From: an uncultured beta proteobacterium
Lineage (GTDB): Bacteria; Pseudomonadota; Gammaproteobacteria; Burkholderiales; SG8-39
Reading direction: 5' to 3'
Assembly (NCBI GenBank): GCA_902826155.1
Contig: CADEDU010000008.1
Span: 75,770 to 139,769, forward strand
Length of the DNA: 64,000 nt
In this document: piece by piece, positions 32,509-41,831 of the stretch
Position numbering within the stretch: position 1 is the first letter of the stretch
Layout: every line of letters begins with the position of its first letter
Notes under the pieces: model-generated
The model's database searches: none
Told to the model about the DNA's origin: nothing
The model's input: only the letters and a program-made list of their open reading frames with translations
Translations under genes and position numbers: made by a program

Positions 32509-34485
32509 CTATTCGATGCCGCCGGAGAACGCGTAGTGCTCGTGCGCCTCGCGCTCGGCAATGCGTAGCTGGCGGCGGCGATAGAAATCGTTCCACTCCC
32601 GCGCGCGCTGCGCGATCCCGAACAGCGGTCGCGCGAGCAAGGTCCCCAGACCACCCTGGACCACCAGAGCGCCGATCGCGCGTCGCGCTGCCGGGGGCCA
32701 GAACTGCGCGACAAGCGGATCCTCGAGTGAGAGCATCTCCTCGACGCTGCCCGGATCGCCGTGTCGGGCGCAGCGTCCGGCGAGCTGGCGATCGATGCGC
32801 CGCACTCGATTGCGCATGCAAGCGATGACGTGTAGGCCGCCGATGGCGGCAACGCCTGCGCCCAGTTGAATGTCGGTGCCGCGCCCGGCGATGTTGGTGG
32901 CGACCGTCACGGTGCCGCGCTCGCCCGCGCGGCTAACGCGCTGGGCCTCCTCGGTGTCTTGCAGTGCGTTCAAAACCTGATGCGCGACACCCGCGTCGGC
33001 GAGCCGCCGCGAAAGTTGATGCGAAGCATCTACGCTGTCGGTGCCAACCAATACCGGGCGCCCCTGCGCATGCAGCTCGCGCACGCGCGCGACCACAGCC
33101 TGCCACTTGTGCTCGGTGGTGGGATAGATCGACGTGCCGATCCAGCGCCGCATACTGCGCTTGGCCAGCGGCACGCGCGCGACTGGGGTGCCGAAGAACA
33201 CGCGCAGCTCGCGGCGTGATTCCGTGAGCGTCCCACTCATGCCGCCCAGCCGCACGTAACGCGGGAAGAAACGCTGATAAGTGATCCGCGCGATCGTCGC
33301 AGCCTGCTTGCTGAGCGCAACGCCTTCCTTGATTTCGATCATCTGGTGCAGGCCGCTGGACCAGATGCGGCCGGTTGCGATTCGTCCGGTCACTTCGTCG
33401 ATGATCTGGATGCCGGCCTCGGTCACCGCATAGTCGCGATCGCGCTGGAACACGTGCCGGGCGGCGAGCGCGATCTCCACCAGCTCCTCGGCGCGCCGGC
33501 GCAGCGCGAGCGTGCCGTGCGCATCTTGAATCGCTCGCCCCACCGCATCGCGCCCACGCGTCGTCAAGCGTGCGCCGCGCGCTTCCAGATCGAGCGCGTA
33601 GTCGCGGTTGCGCCACAGTTTCGCGGCGATGGCATACGCGCCGCGAAAAGCCCGCTCGTCTACGGCCGCGATCGGCGCGGAGAGGACGAGCGGTGTGCAC
33701 GCCTCGTCAAGCAGGATGCTGTCGGCCTCGTCGAGGATCGCCATGCATAGTCCGCAAAGGAGCGGTGCGTCGCTCGCGCCCGAGATCTCCCGCGCGCGCA
33801 TCTGGAGTGGGTCCCGTTCGCCGTCGAGCGCGAGGTGATCCTTCAGGTAGTCGAACGCCACCTCCTTCGCCGTGGCATACGTCACGTCTTGGCCGTAGGC
33901 GTGGCGCCGTGCTGCGGCCGACATGCCGGGCAGCACGCACCCGGTGGTCAGACCGAGCGTGGCGTAGAACGGCCGCATCAGCTCGCGATCGCGCGCGACC
34001 AGGTAGTCATTGGCTGTAAGCAGGTGCACCGGTACGTCGCCGAGTGCCGCCACGGCCGCCGCGACCGCCGTCGCCAGCGTCTTGCCCTCGCCGGTGGCCA
34101 TTTCTGCCAGGCGGTTCTGCAGGATGAGCCACGCTGCGTAGTACTGCGTGTCGTACGGAGTCTTGCCCAGCGCACGGGACATTGCCGTGCCGGCCAGTCC
34201 GAGTGCGGTGCCGGTCAACGCCGGTGTCAGGCCGTCGCGTCGCAACGCCCGACGCACCTCCTGCACGGTTCCAATCCACGCCTGCTGCGAGAGCAGCGCG
34301 AAGCGCTCACGTGCTCGCGTCAGGGCAGCTGCCACCGCGCGCGGCAGCCGCCCGGAGCCGCGCGGCGCGGACAGATCGGTCGCGCAACGCATCACATCGC
34401 GCAGCGTCGGTCGATTCAGCGAGACCTTTCGCTCGGGATACGGCCCCCAGGCGATGCCCGGCGATGGCAACACACGCGTGTTCAT
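32509..34485 (-). CDS. SecA-like ATPase paralogue without the C-terminal tail
   Basis: A 658-residue SecA relative, much shorter than housekeeping SecA (about 850-930). Motifs are clear: Walker A MATGEGKT (about 129-136), LTANDYLVARD, Walker B with LDEADSILLDEACTPLVLSA (about 251-270), GGMSGTLTES, and the second ATPase half with TNIAGRGTDIQLG, GGLHVIA and RRIDRQLAGRCARHGDPGS. The C-terminal SEC-C zinc-binding motif and much of the helical wing are missing. The start at 34485 overlaps the upstream M50-HlyD gene by 4 bases. It is probably a specialised translocation motor for a nearby substrate, most obviously the giant LEPR-XLL protein. That partnership is inference; the ATPase family call is firm. 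Confidence 0.92.
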   Translation of the reverse strand: MNTRVLPSPGIAWGPYPERKVSLNRPTLRDVMRCATDLSAPRGSGRLPRAVAAALTRARERFALLSQQAWIGTVQEVRRALRRDGLTPALTGTALGLAGTAMSRALGKTPYDTQYYAAWLILQNRLAEMATGEGKTLATAVAAAVAALGDVPVHLLTANDYLVARDRELMRPFYATLGLTTGCVLPGMSAAARRHAYGQDVTYATAKEVAFDYLKDHLALDGERDPLQMRAREISGASDAPLLCGLCMAILDEADSILLDEACTPLVLSAPIAAVDERAFRGAYAIAAKLWRNRDYALDLEARGARLTTRGRDAVGRAIQDAHGTLALRRRAEELVEIALAARHVFQRDRDYAVTEAGIQIIDEVTGRIATGRIWSSGLHQMIEIKEGVALSKQAATIARITYQRFFPRYVRLGGMSGTLTESRRELRVFFGTPVARVPLAKRSMRRWIGTSIYPTTEHKWQAVVARVRELHAQGRPVLVGTDSVDASHQLSRRLADAGVAHQVLNALQDTEEAQRVSRAGERGTVTVATNIAGRGTDIQLGAGVAAIGGLHVIACMRNRVRRIDRQLAGRCARHGDPGSVEEMLSLEDPLVAQFWPPAARRAIGALVVQGGLGTLLARPLFGIAQRAREWNDFYRRRQLRIAEREAHEHYAFSGGIE

Positions 34486-36629
34486 CGCTCGAAGTGCCGC
34501 AGAAAAATGCGGCGCAGCAAGGCAGCGAGCTGCGCAGCCGCGGTTACATCGCCATGCCGGAACGCTACGAGCACGCGCGCGCCGATATGCGGTTCGAGCT
34601 CCTGGGCCAGCCGCAGATCGAACTCGAACCACGGCTCACGCGCGGTACGCCCCGACTGATCTGCTGGATCGACCGGAACGGTCCCGCCTCCTGACTCGCC
34701 GAGCGCAGCGGTGGGTAAGGTGCGCGACGCCTGAGGTACCTCGCGTTCGAATCTCGCCGGATAAGTGCTCGCGGAATCGAACACGGGCGTCACGTCGATC
34801 GCGCCGGGTTGTGCGCGCACGAGCGACACGTCTTCATTGCGGACCAGCACCCGCACCAGCGGCGGCTCGTTCGTGAGCACGTGCGCGACGAGCTGACCCC
34901 GCGTGAGGTACTTTCCCAGCAGGTCGTCAGGCTGATGCAGCGCAATCCTGCCGGTGGCCGCGCTGCGCACGGTGAGCTGCTCTATCTTCTGCTGAAGCTG
35001 GTCGCGCTCGACGGCGAGGTGCGCAAGCTCGTCCCCGGCGAGCGCAGTGCGCAGCGCGTCCACGCCGAAGTTGGCCAGGCGCTCGGTCTGGTGCTTCGTG
35101 ATCAATGCTTCGACGCGCTCCAACTCGACCGCCAGCGGTTCGTTGGCGAGCTCGAGAATCGGCGCGCCCTTTTGCACCGACTCGCCGTCACGCACCAGTA
35201 GCTGCGCGACGAAACCGTCGATGCCGGGTCGCACCATGGCCGTTTCCGGCAGCCACACGATTCCCATCGCCCGCGTGACATAGGGCAGCGGCAGCGCGAA
35301 GATCGCCACGCCCGCCGTGCCGAGCGTCGCCATGACGACGACCGCGGCGCGGGCGCGCCGACCGGTCAGCTCTGCACCGTCGGCGATGAATTCGATCGCG
35401 CGGAACATCGGCTTCGCGACCAGTGAGAATACGCAGAGCACTGCGACGATCAGTCCCGCAGTCGCGCTGTACTGCGCGACGAACAAAGTGATCACGCCCA
35501 TCAACGCGGCGCGGTACAGCCACGACACCGGCGCGTAAAACACGAGCCAGGGCACCTCGCCGCGCACGCTCGCCAGGCGGCGCGCATGCCGGGCACCGAG
35601 CAGATAGCGCTTGGCAAGGAATTGCCAGTAGGCAGCGCTACGCATGCTCAGGTTCGGCAGCTCGAGGAGATCGCACATCGCGTAGTACCCATCGAACTTG
35701 AGCAGCGGGTTGCCGTTGACGATGACGGTGGAGATCCCGCCTACGAAGACGACAGCGAACGCGACTTCCCGTGTCAGACCCGGCTCGAGCATCAGCCAAG
35801 CGATCAGCGCAGCACTGGCGAGCACGGTCTCGATCATGATCCCGGCGAGGGCAACGGTCGCGCGTTCCGATTTTTCGGCGAAGGCCGCCGACGCCGAGGC
35901 GTCCACAAACGGCACCGGCGTCAGGAACAGCAGAGACAAACCGACTTCATGCACTTCGCCGCCGTGCGCTTTGACAGCAAACGCGTGCGCGGCCTCATGG
36001 AGCGCTTTCACAATCGGAAAAGCAAGCCACAGCACGAGCAGCGCCCGCGGGCTCGCAAAGAAGGTGCTGGCCTCCTGAATGAGCGCACCCATGTTGACCA
36101 GTGCGAGTAGCGCGCCGAGGAACACGATGGCCCAACAGGCGCGCACCGTCGAGCGGCTAAACAGCCGAACGGCAATCGCGCCGTGCCGCGACAACACCGA
36201 CTCCGGGTCCCATAGCGGAACCCGAAACGCGAACGGGTTGGTGGCTGCCGCGCGGCGTCGACGTCGCATCTGGTCGCCGGCCTTGAGCGTCGCAGCCAGA
36301 TCCGGCGTCACGTCGGTCGCCAGCAGATTCGCTGCGAACGCTTGCCTCAGCACCTGGATCGTGTCGTTCTGCGTGGGCGCGTCTTCACCGTCGGTGGCCA
36401 CGCGCGTGGCCCAGATCTCGTCGACGGTGCGTGCGCCGTCGCAGGACGCGAGCAAGCGATACGCGACGTCGTTGAAGCGATGGTTGCGTCCGCTGGACGG
36501 ATCGCTGAGCACATGCCACACGTCGCCGCGCACCGTTTGCCGCGACACGCTCACACCGGCGCGTACACGCGGGCGCAGGCTCTGCACACGATACCAGTCC
36601 GGCGACAGCATCGGATCGCGCGCGCTCAT
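34482..36629 (-). CDS. PqqD-like / M50 site-2 protease / HlyD-like fusion protein
   Basis: A 715-residue polytopic membrane protein with three parts. Residues 15-95 resemble PqqD-like peptide-binding domains (GDVWHVLSDPSSGRNHRFND, then AYRLLASCDGARTVDEIW). Residues about 150-450 form a membrane metalloprotease: HEAAH at 211-215 and NPLLKFDG with Asp313 supply the three zinc ligands of M50 enzymes. Residues 450-700 form a HlyD-like adaptor arm (RPGIDGFVAQLLVRDGESV, then a coiled coil and a lipoyl return). It overlaps both neighbours by 4 bases. It may recognise, clip or guide the exported giant protein. Annotated relatives are called peptide zinc metalloproteases; the substrate is not known from the sequence. 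Confidence 0.88.
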   Translation of the reverse strand: MSARDPMLSPDWYRVQSLRPRVRAGVSVSRQTVRGDVWHVLSDPSSGRNHRFNDVAYRLLASCDGARTVDEIWATRVATDGEDAPTQNDTIQVLRQAFAANLLATDVTPDLAATLKAGDQMRRRRRAAATNPFAFRVPLWDPESVLSRHGAIAVRLFSRSTVRACWAIVFLGALLALVNMGALIQEASTFFASPRALLVLWLAFPIVKALHEAAHAFAVKAHGGEVHEVGLSLLFLTPVPFVDASASAAFAEKSERATVALAGIMIETVLASAALIAWLMLEPGLTREVAFAVVFVGGISTVIVNGNPLLKFDGYYAMCDLLELPNLSMRSAAYWQFLAKRYLLGARHARRLASVRGEVPWLVFYAPVSWLYRAALMGVITLFVAQYSATAGLIVAVLCVFSLVAKPMFRAIEFIADGAELTGRRARAAVVVMATLGTAGVAIFALPLPYVTRAMGIVWLPETAMVRPGIDGFVAQLLVRDGESVQKGAPILELANEPLAVELERVEALITKHQTERLANFGVDALRTALAGDELAHLAVERDQLQQKIEQLTVRSAATGRIALHQPDDLLGKYLTRGQLVAHVLTNEPPLVRVLVRNEDVSLVRAQPGAIDVTPVFDSASTYPARFEREVPQASRTLPTAALGESGGGTVPVDPADQSGRTAREPWFEFDLRLAQELEPHIGARVLVAFRHGDVTAAAQLAALLRRIFLRHFER

Positions 36630-38095
36630 CCGGTCAGTCTCCAGAGCGTGCGCCGCAGCCAGTTGCCGCCGCGGTAGAGCCAGACCGACAGCAGGCTGCG
36701 CGTGTCGATGTCGACCTTGGCGACCCCTTGCAAGCCGGGGCGCAGCGCCCCTTCGATCACCGCACCGTCCGGTCGTGCCTCCACCTCGAAGAAGTTGCGT
36801 CCGTCGCGCGCGGTCGCGAGCGGCGCTACGCGGTGGACCTCGACGTCCACCGGCCGGCCCGACATCGACGCGAACATCACGCGCCCGCGCTGCCCGACCT
36901 GCAGCGCGCCGATGTCCTGCTCGTCGACCTCGACGATGACGCGGAAGACGTTCTCCGGCGTCAACGTGAGCAGCTCCTGACCGCGCTTGACCGGCGAACC
37001 GATGCTTTGCATCAGATCACCGCTGATGAGGACACCATCGAACGGCGCGCGTAGCCGCGTGCGCTCGAGCTGGCGCGTGGTGAGTCCGAGCTGCGTGTGC
37101 GCTTGATCGAGCTTGGCCTTGGCCACCACGATCTGCGCCGCGTCGTCTTTCGACAACGCCTCACGGTATTGCTTGTCGAGCTGCGCAATTTCAGCCTCCC
37201 ACTTCGCCGAATCCAGCCCGAGATCGCGGTCCTCGAGCGTGGCGAGAAGCTGCCCTGCCGTTACGCGCTCGCCTGGGCGCGCGTGCACCTCGCGGAGAAA
37301 TCCCTCGATCGGCGCGGCTACCACGCGTTGCACCGCGCCCTCGACGCGTGCTGGCGCAATCACGCGGAACGGGCTCGGCCACCACGCGGCAACGGCGAGG
37401 CTGAGCACGCCGGCGAGCATCAAGAGCTTGCCGACGGACACCTCCGGGCTGATCAGGTGCTTGCCGTGCGGCGCCGCTGCTTGCAGAAGGCGTGTGCCGA
37501 TGGGCGCATCGAGCTGTAGCTTCATCTCGAGCACTGGTCCGACGAATACCGCGACATCCTCGGCAAAGCGCACCGCTTGCGGATCGAAGCCGCCACGGCG
37601 CTCGAGCGTGATGGCACCGAGTATCCGGTGCTTCTCGGCGATGAGCACCGTGCACACCGCGGCGCTACCGCCTTGTTCGGCCAGACGGGAATGCGCCAAG
37701 GTTGCCCTAGGCGAGACGCCGCGCGGCGTCGGGTGAACGATCGTTGCGTGCTGATCGAAGGCTTCTTCCATCGCCGCGGCGAGGGTTCGCACACTGCTTT
37801 GTCGCTGATGGAAATCGGCGGTGTTCGAGATTGCATGCACCGTCATGCGGGAACGCGTATAGAAGCCGATGCTCACGCGTTCGCAGGCAAGACTCGCCGC
37901 CAGCTGAGCGGCGACGGCAGCCGAAGCCGCGCGAAAACTCGACTGCGACAGCGCGCGTGCCTGCAAGGTAAGCAGCGCGGCGAGCCGCGCGGCGGTACTG
38001 CTAGTGCCTTGGCTCGCACTTGCCGGTCGTGCTCCCGGGGAGCGCGCGGGTGACGATGCCAACTGCGTGCTCGAGGCTGACTGGTCGGGTTTCAT
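36626..38095 (-). CDS. HlyD-family adaptor with an N-terminal cytoplasmic GAF domain
   Basis: A 489-residue inner-membrane protein. An Ala/Ser-rich leader is followed by a GAF-like domain (about 60-205, VSIGFYTRSRMTVHAISNTA, then CTVLIAEKHRILGAITLERR). A single membrane helix (LLMLAGVLSLAVAAWW, about 226-242) leads to the periplasmic adaptor: lipoyl half (APIEGFLREVHARPGERVTA), coiled coil (about 300-345), lipoyl return (RLRAPFDGVLISGDLM) and beta-barrel. A GAF sensor on a HlyD arm would let a cytoplasmic small molecule affect the export channel; this is inference. Its stop overlaps the start of the M50-HlyD gene, so the two arms are made together. Confidence 0.87.
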   Translation of the reverse strand: MKPDQSASSTQLASSPARSPGARPASASQGTSSTAARLAALLTLQARALSQSSFRAASAAVAAQLAASLACERVSIGFYTRSRMTVHAISNTADFHQRQSSVRTLAAAMEEAFDQHATIVHPTPRGVSPRATLAHSRLAEQGGSAAVCTVLIAEKHRILGAITLERRGGFDPQAVRFAEDVAVFVGPVLEMKLQLDAPIGTRLLQAAAPHGKHLISPEVSVGKLLMLAGVLSLAVAAWWPSPFRVIAPARVEGAVQRVVAAPIEGFLREVHARPGERVTAGQLLATLEDRDLGLDSAKWEAEIAQLDKQYREALSKDDAAQIVVAKAKLDQAHTQLGLTTRQLERTRLRAPFDGVLISGDLMQSIGSPVKRGQELLTLTPENVFRVIVEVDEQDIGALQVGQRGRVMFASMSGRPVDVEVHRVAPLATARDGRNFFEVEARPDGAVIEGALRPGLQGVAKVDIDTRSLLSVWLYRGGNWLRRTLWRLTG

Positions 38096-38131
38096 GTCGG
38101 GCGTATGCGCATAGGAATGTGCGCTTGAGGA

Positions 38132-40219
38132 TCAGACCGGGGCACCGGCGTTCGCCGCCTCGGTCGTTGCGGCATGCGCGGTTTCCGGTGCCCACTTCTC
38201 GAGCGCTGCCACGAGCGAACGTTTTGTAAGCGGTTTGGAAAGAAAGTCATCCATACCCGCGCGCCGGCACGCGTCCTCGTACTCGGCAAAAGCGTGTGCG
38301 GTTAGCGCGACGATGCATTGGCGCGACCGACGTGTCGCCGCTTCCTGCCGGCGGATCTCACGGGTCGCGCCGAGCCCGTCCATGACCGGCATTTGCCCGT
38401 CCATGAGCACCAAGGCGTACACGTGATCCTTGCACAGCTCGGCGGCTTCAGCGCCGTTGAGGACATGCGTGGCGCGGAACCCGACAAGCTCGAGCATCTC
38501 GACCGCGACCTGCGCGTTGACCGGGTTGTCTTCGGCGACCAGTACGTGTCGATTGCCGGGTATCGCGGTCACCGGTTCGCTCGGCGTTTGCCCGCCCACT
38601 GGGGTGCGCTGCTTGGTCGTGGCGGCTGAGTGCGTGCGCGAGACCATTGCCGGCACATCGGCCGCCGCACGGGCATCGCTTGGCTTGTTGACCGTTTCCA
38701 TGCGCAGCGTGAAATGGAACGTTGTGCCTTGCCCCGGCGCGCTATCGACTTTGAGTTGTCCGCCCATCAGCTCGACAAACTGACGGCAGATCGAAAGACC
38801 AAGACCCGTGCCGCCATATTGGGCGGAGGTGTTCCTGTCCGCCTGGGCAAACGGCTCGAAGATCGCCGCCTGTTTGTCGGACGCGATGCCGATGCCGGTA
38901 TCGCGCACGCAGAAACGCAGCTCAGGGTGCGCGTCCGTGCCGGCGACGCGCGTGACGGCAATGACGACTTCGCCCCGCGCGGTGAACTTCAGCGCATTGC
39001 CAACGAGGTTGACTAGGATCTGGCGCAGCCGGCCTGCGTCGCCGCGCACTGCTGCCGGAACGTTGGCGGCGACGTGCGCGTTGAAGCCGAGTCCGGTGGC
39101 ACGCGCGCGCTCGTAGAACTGGTCGAACACGCTCTTCGCAATGTCGCGCGGCGACAGTTCGGTCAAGGCAAGCTCGATGCGACCCGATTCGATCTTGGCC
39201 ATATCGAGCACGTTGTTGACGATCGCGAGCAACGATTCGCCCGAGGTCTGGATGGTGTGTAGGAATTTGGCTTGTCGCTCATCGAGCACGGTCTCGCGCA
39301 AGAGATCGGTCATGCCGAGGACGTTGTTCATCGGCGTGCGAATCTCGTGGCTCATGTTGGCGAGAAACGTCGATTTCGCGCGGCTGCTCGCTTCGGCCGC
39401 GTCTTTGGCCTTTACCAGCGCGGCGGTGCGCTCGCCGACGGCGGCCGCCAGCTCGGAGCGCGATGACTGCGATGCAACCTGGCCGTCGCGCAACCGCGCG
39501 GCGATCTGATCAAGCGACCCGGCAAGCTCGTCCAGCACTCCACGCTCGGCCGTGCCGACTGCCGCGTCCAAGCGTCCTTTGGCCAGCGCACGCGCGACTT
39601 TCGCGATCGACTCGATCGGCGCGATCGCGCGCCGGTAAGCGCGATAGACGAGCAACGTAAACAGCGACGCCGCGGCGAGGGCCATGCCGCCGACGAGTAG
39701 CCCGAAGTCCTGCGTGCGCGCGACCATGCGCCGTTCGCCCAGCCCGACTCGAATATGGCCGGCAACGACACCCGCGCTCGCCGCGCGCGCTTCGCCTTCC
39801 GTCGCGGTCGGGCTGCGAATCGCAGCGACGAACTCGTGGAATCGGTCACCGCCGTTGGGGCCGTCGACAGTCGCGTACGCGGCGGTTACGCCGATCGGCC
39901 AGGCGCGTGGCGGCGTGCGGGCAGGAAAGCCATCGCGCGGATCGACCTGCGCGACGACGCGCTTGTTGGCATCGAGCACCGAGACATGCACGACATCGGG
40001 GTTCTTCATCGCCGCGCGCGCGAGCTCCAGCAAGGCGTCGCGGTCGCCACGCGCGAGCGGCACCTCGGCCCATTGCGCGAGCAGCCCGGTGAGCCGGCTG
40101 CCTGAATCGATCAGGCGCACGCGCTCACCGCCGGTATTCGCGTAGATCGCCACGGCGGCGATGCTCATGGCACTCAGTGTGAGTAGAGCGACGAACGCCT
40201 GAGCGAGTTTCGTTTTCAT
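38132..40219 (-). CDS. Membrane hybrid histidine kinase (CHASE8-like sensor, HAMP, HisKA, HATPase, REC)
   Basis: A 695-residue hybrid kinase. The ATG at 40219 was chosen because it begins directly before the membrane helix (AQAFVALLTLSAMSIAAVAI). A periplasmic sensor of about 150 residues resembles the one in the kinase at 12800-15298 (LTGLLAQWAEVPLARGDRDA). Then come a second helix, HAMP, the H-box [14 protein letters not shown], ATPase boxes (NLVGNALKF, DTGIGIA, GTGLGLSIC) and one intact receiver ([13 protein letters not shown]). There is no Hpt. It lies between TolC (49 bases) and the GAF-HlyD gene (36 bases) on the same strand, inside the secretion operon. With the kinase at the other end of the cluster it forms a paralogous pair bracketing the system. 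Confidence 0.92.
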   Translation of the reverse strand: MKTKLAQAFVALLTLSAMSIAAVAIYANTGGERVRLIDSGSRLTGLLAQWAEVPLARGDRDALLELARAAMKNPDVVHVSVLDANKRVVAQVDPRDGFPARTPPRAWPIGVTAAYATVDGPNGGDRFHEFVAAIRSPTATEGEARAASAGVVAGHIRVGLGERRMVARTQDFGLLVGGMALAAASLFTLLVYRAYRRAIAPIESIAKVARALAKGRLDAAVGTAERGVLDELAGSLDQIAARLRDGQVASQSSRSELAAAVGERTAALVKAKDAAEASSRAKSTFLANMSHEIRTPMNNVLGMTDLLRETVLDERQAKFLHTIQTSGESLLAIVNNVLDMAKIESGRIELALTELSPRDIAKSVFDQFYERARATGLGFNAHVAANVPAAVRGDAGRLRQILVNLVGNALKFTARGEVVIAVTRVAGTDAHPELRFCVRDTGIGIASDKQAAIFEPFAQADRNTSAQYGGTGLGLSICRQFVELMGGQLKVDSAPGQGTTFHFTLRMETVNKPSDARAAADVPAMVSRTHSAATTKQRTPVGGQTPSEPVTAIPGNRHVLVAEDNPVNAQVAVEMLELVGFRATHVLNGAEAAELCKDHVYALVLMDGQMPVMDGLGATREIRRQEAATRRSRQCIVALTAHAFAEYEDACRRAGMDDFLSKPLTKRSLVAALEKWAPETAHAATTEAANAGAPV

Positions 40220-40268
40220 GAGCGGTGTTTTCGTGGTTGCGGGCGCAATCGAGATCGAGGAGTGGCAA

Positions 40269-41831
40269 CTAGTCGCGGCCAAGCAGATCGCCCACGCCGG
40301 CCAGATCGGCTTCGGTGAGCGCGCCGGTGATCGCCTTCAGCCGCAGTCCGTTGAGAATCGCCTCGTAGCGCACCTTCGAGAGATCGCGACGGGTCTGGAA
40401 GACTTGCTGCTGGGCGTTGAGCACGTCGACGTTGATGCGCACACCGACCTCGTAGCCGAGCTTGTTCGATTCGAGGGCGGTCTCGCTCGACACCAGCGCC
40501 TGCTGCAAGGCACGCACCTGGGCCAGGCCGTTGGTTAGTCCGAGATACGCCTGCCGCGTGTTGAATTCCGCGATGCGCTTGGCACTGTCCAGCTCGGCCG
40601 TCGCCTTGGCTTGGTTGGCACGCGCTTCGCGTACCCGCGAGTCGACGGCCCCGCCGGCGTAGATCGGCACCGCGAGTTGCAAGCCAACAGCGCTCGATTG
40701 GATGTCGCTCTTCGAGGCGCCCACCGCCGGATTCGCAGTGAGGTTGCGGCCATGCGTCGCAACCAAATCGAGTGTCGGATAGTGGCCGGTCTTTTGGCGA
40801 TCGACTTCACGGCGCGCGATCTCCAGCGCCAGCTCCTGAGCCTGCACTGAGTTGGCACTGCGGCGCGCGACATCGACCCAGCGCTCGAGGTCGATTGGTT
40901 CCGGACCGGGAATCCTTACATCGCCACGCAACGGCATGAGCGTGTCCATGCGTCGCCCCACCACTTGCTCGAGCGCGCGCAGTTTGATCTCTAGATCGTT
41001 TATAGCGGCGATCTCCTGGGCAGCGGCGAGATCGAACCGCGCCTGGGCTTCGTTGGCATCGGTGATCGTGGCAGTACCGACGTCGAAGTTGCGCTTGGCC
41101 TGCTCGAGCTGCTCGGCGATCGCCGCCTTCTGCGCGCGAATGAACGCGAGGCTGTCTTGCGCGGCCAGCACGTCGAAAAAGACTTGCGCCGAGCGGATCA
41201 TCAAGTCCTGGCCGGCCTGCGCGTAGATCGCCTCGGCCTGCGCCATCGACAGCTCGGCCTGCGCGTACTGGATGACGTTGCCGGGCCGATACAGCGGCTG
41301 TGTGAGCGTAACGCCGTAGCCGCGACTGTTGAACCGGAAATCGCGATCGAGCGTCCGGTTGTCAGCATCGTTGTGCGTGTAGTTCGCCGTGCCCGACACC
41401 ACCGGTAGCACGAGCGCGCGCCCTTGCGGCCCCTTCTCGCGTGCAGCCGCGAGGCTGGCGCGCGCTGCGGCGTATGTCGCATCGGACAAACGCGCCGTAC
41501 GATACACATCGACCAGCATCGTCGGCGGGCTCGCCAACGAACTCGGCGATGCCGCTGCTAGCTGCTGTACACCCGCGGCCTCCCCCTCGATGATCACGAT
41601 TGGTGGCGGTTGGATCGGAATGGGGCCGCTCACCGCAAGCTCGGTGATGCCTGGGGATTCATCAAGTAACTTGCTGGTTCCGTCGAGTCGAGCCGCACTG
41701 AACTGGTACAGCTGGTCGGGCCTCGCGGGCACACTTGAAACGTGTTGGGCGAACGCAATGGACGTAGTGGCGCCTGCGAATGCGATCGCTGCCGCCGCGC
41801 TCACCTTTGTCAGTGTTTCAGGGCTAACCAT
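40269..41831 (-). CDS. TolC-family outer-membrane efflux/secretion channel
   Basis: A 520-residue protein with a signal peptide (AAAAIAFAGATTSIAFAQ) and two OEP helical-hairpin repeats (about 110-310 and 330-510). Typical TolC-family patterns are seen: SGTANYTHND, GVTLTQPLYRPGNVIQYAQA, LAQVRALQQALVSSETALES, and GVRINVDVLNAQQQVFQTRR in the second half. Residues 20-100 are an extra Pro- and Ser-rich segment not typical of TolC. It is the first gene of the minus-strand export cluster and would supply the outer-membrane channel for the HlyD-type adaptors downstream. No lipoprotein box is visible. Confidence 0.93.
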   Translation of the reverse strand: MVSPETLTKVSAAAAIAFAGATTSIAFAQHVSSVPARPDQLYQFSAARLDGTSKLLDESPGITELAVSGPIPIQPPPIVIIEGEAAGVQQLAAASPSSLASPPTMLVDVYRTARLSDATYAAARASLAAAREKGPQGRALVLPVVSGTANYTHNDADNRTLDRDFRFNSRGYGVTLTQPLYRPGNVIQYAQAELSMAQAEAIYAQAGQDLMIRSAQVFFDVLAAQDSLAFIRAQKAAIAEQLEQAKRNFDVGTATITDANEAQARFDLAAAQEIAAINDLEIKLRALEQVVGRRMDTLMPLRGDVRIPGPEPIDLERWVDVARRSANSVQAQELALEIARREVDRQKTGHYPTLDLVATHGRNLTANPAVGASKSDIQSSAVGLQLAVPIYAGGAVDSRVREARANQAKATAELDSAKRIAEFNTRQAYLGLTNGLAQVRALQQALVSSETALESNKLGYEVGVRINVDVLNAQQQVFQTRRDLSKVRYEAILNGLRLKAITGALTEADLAGVGDLLGRD

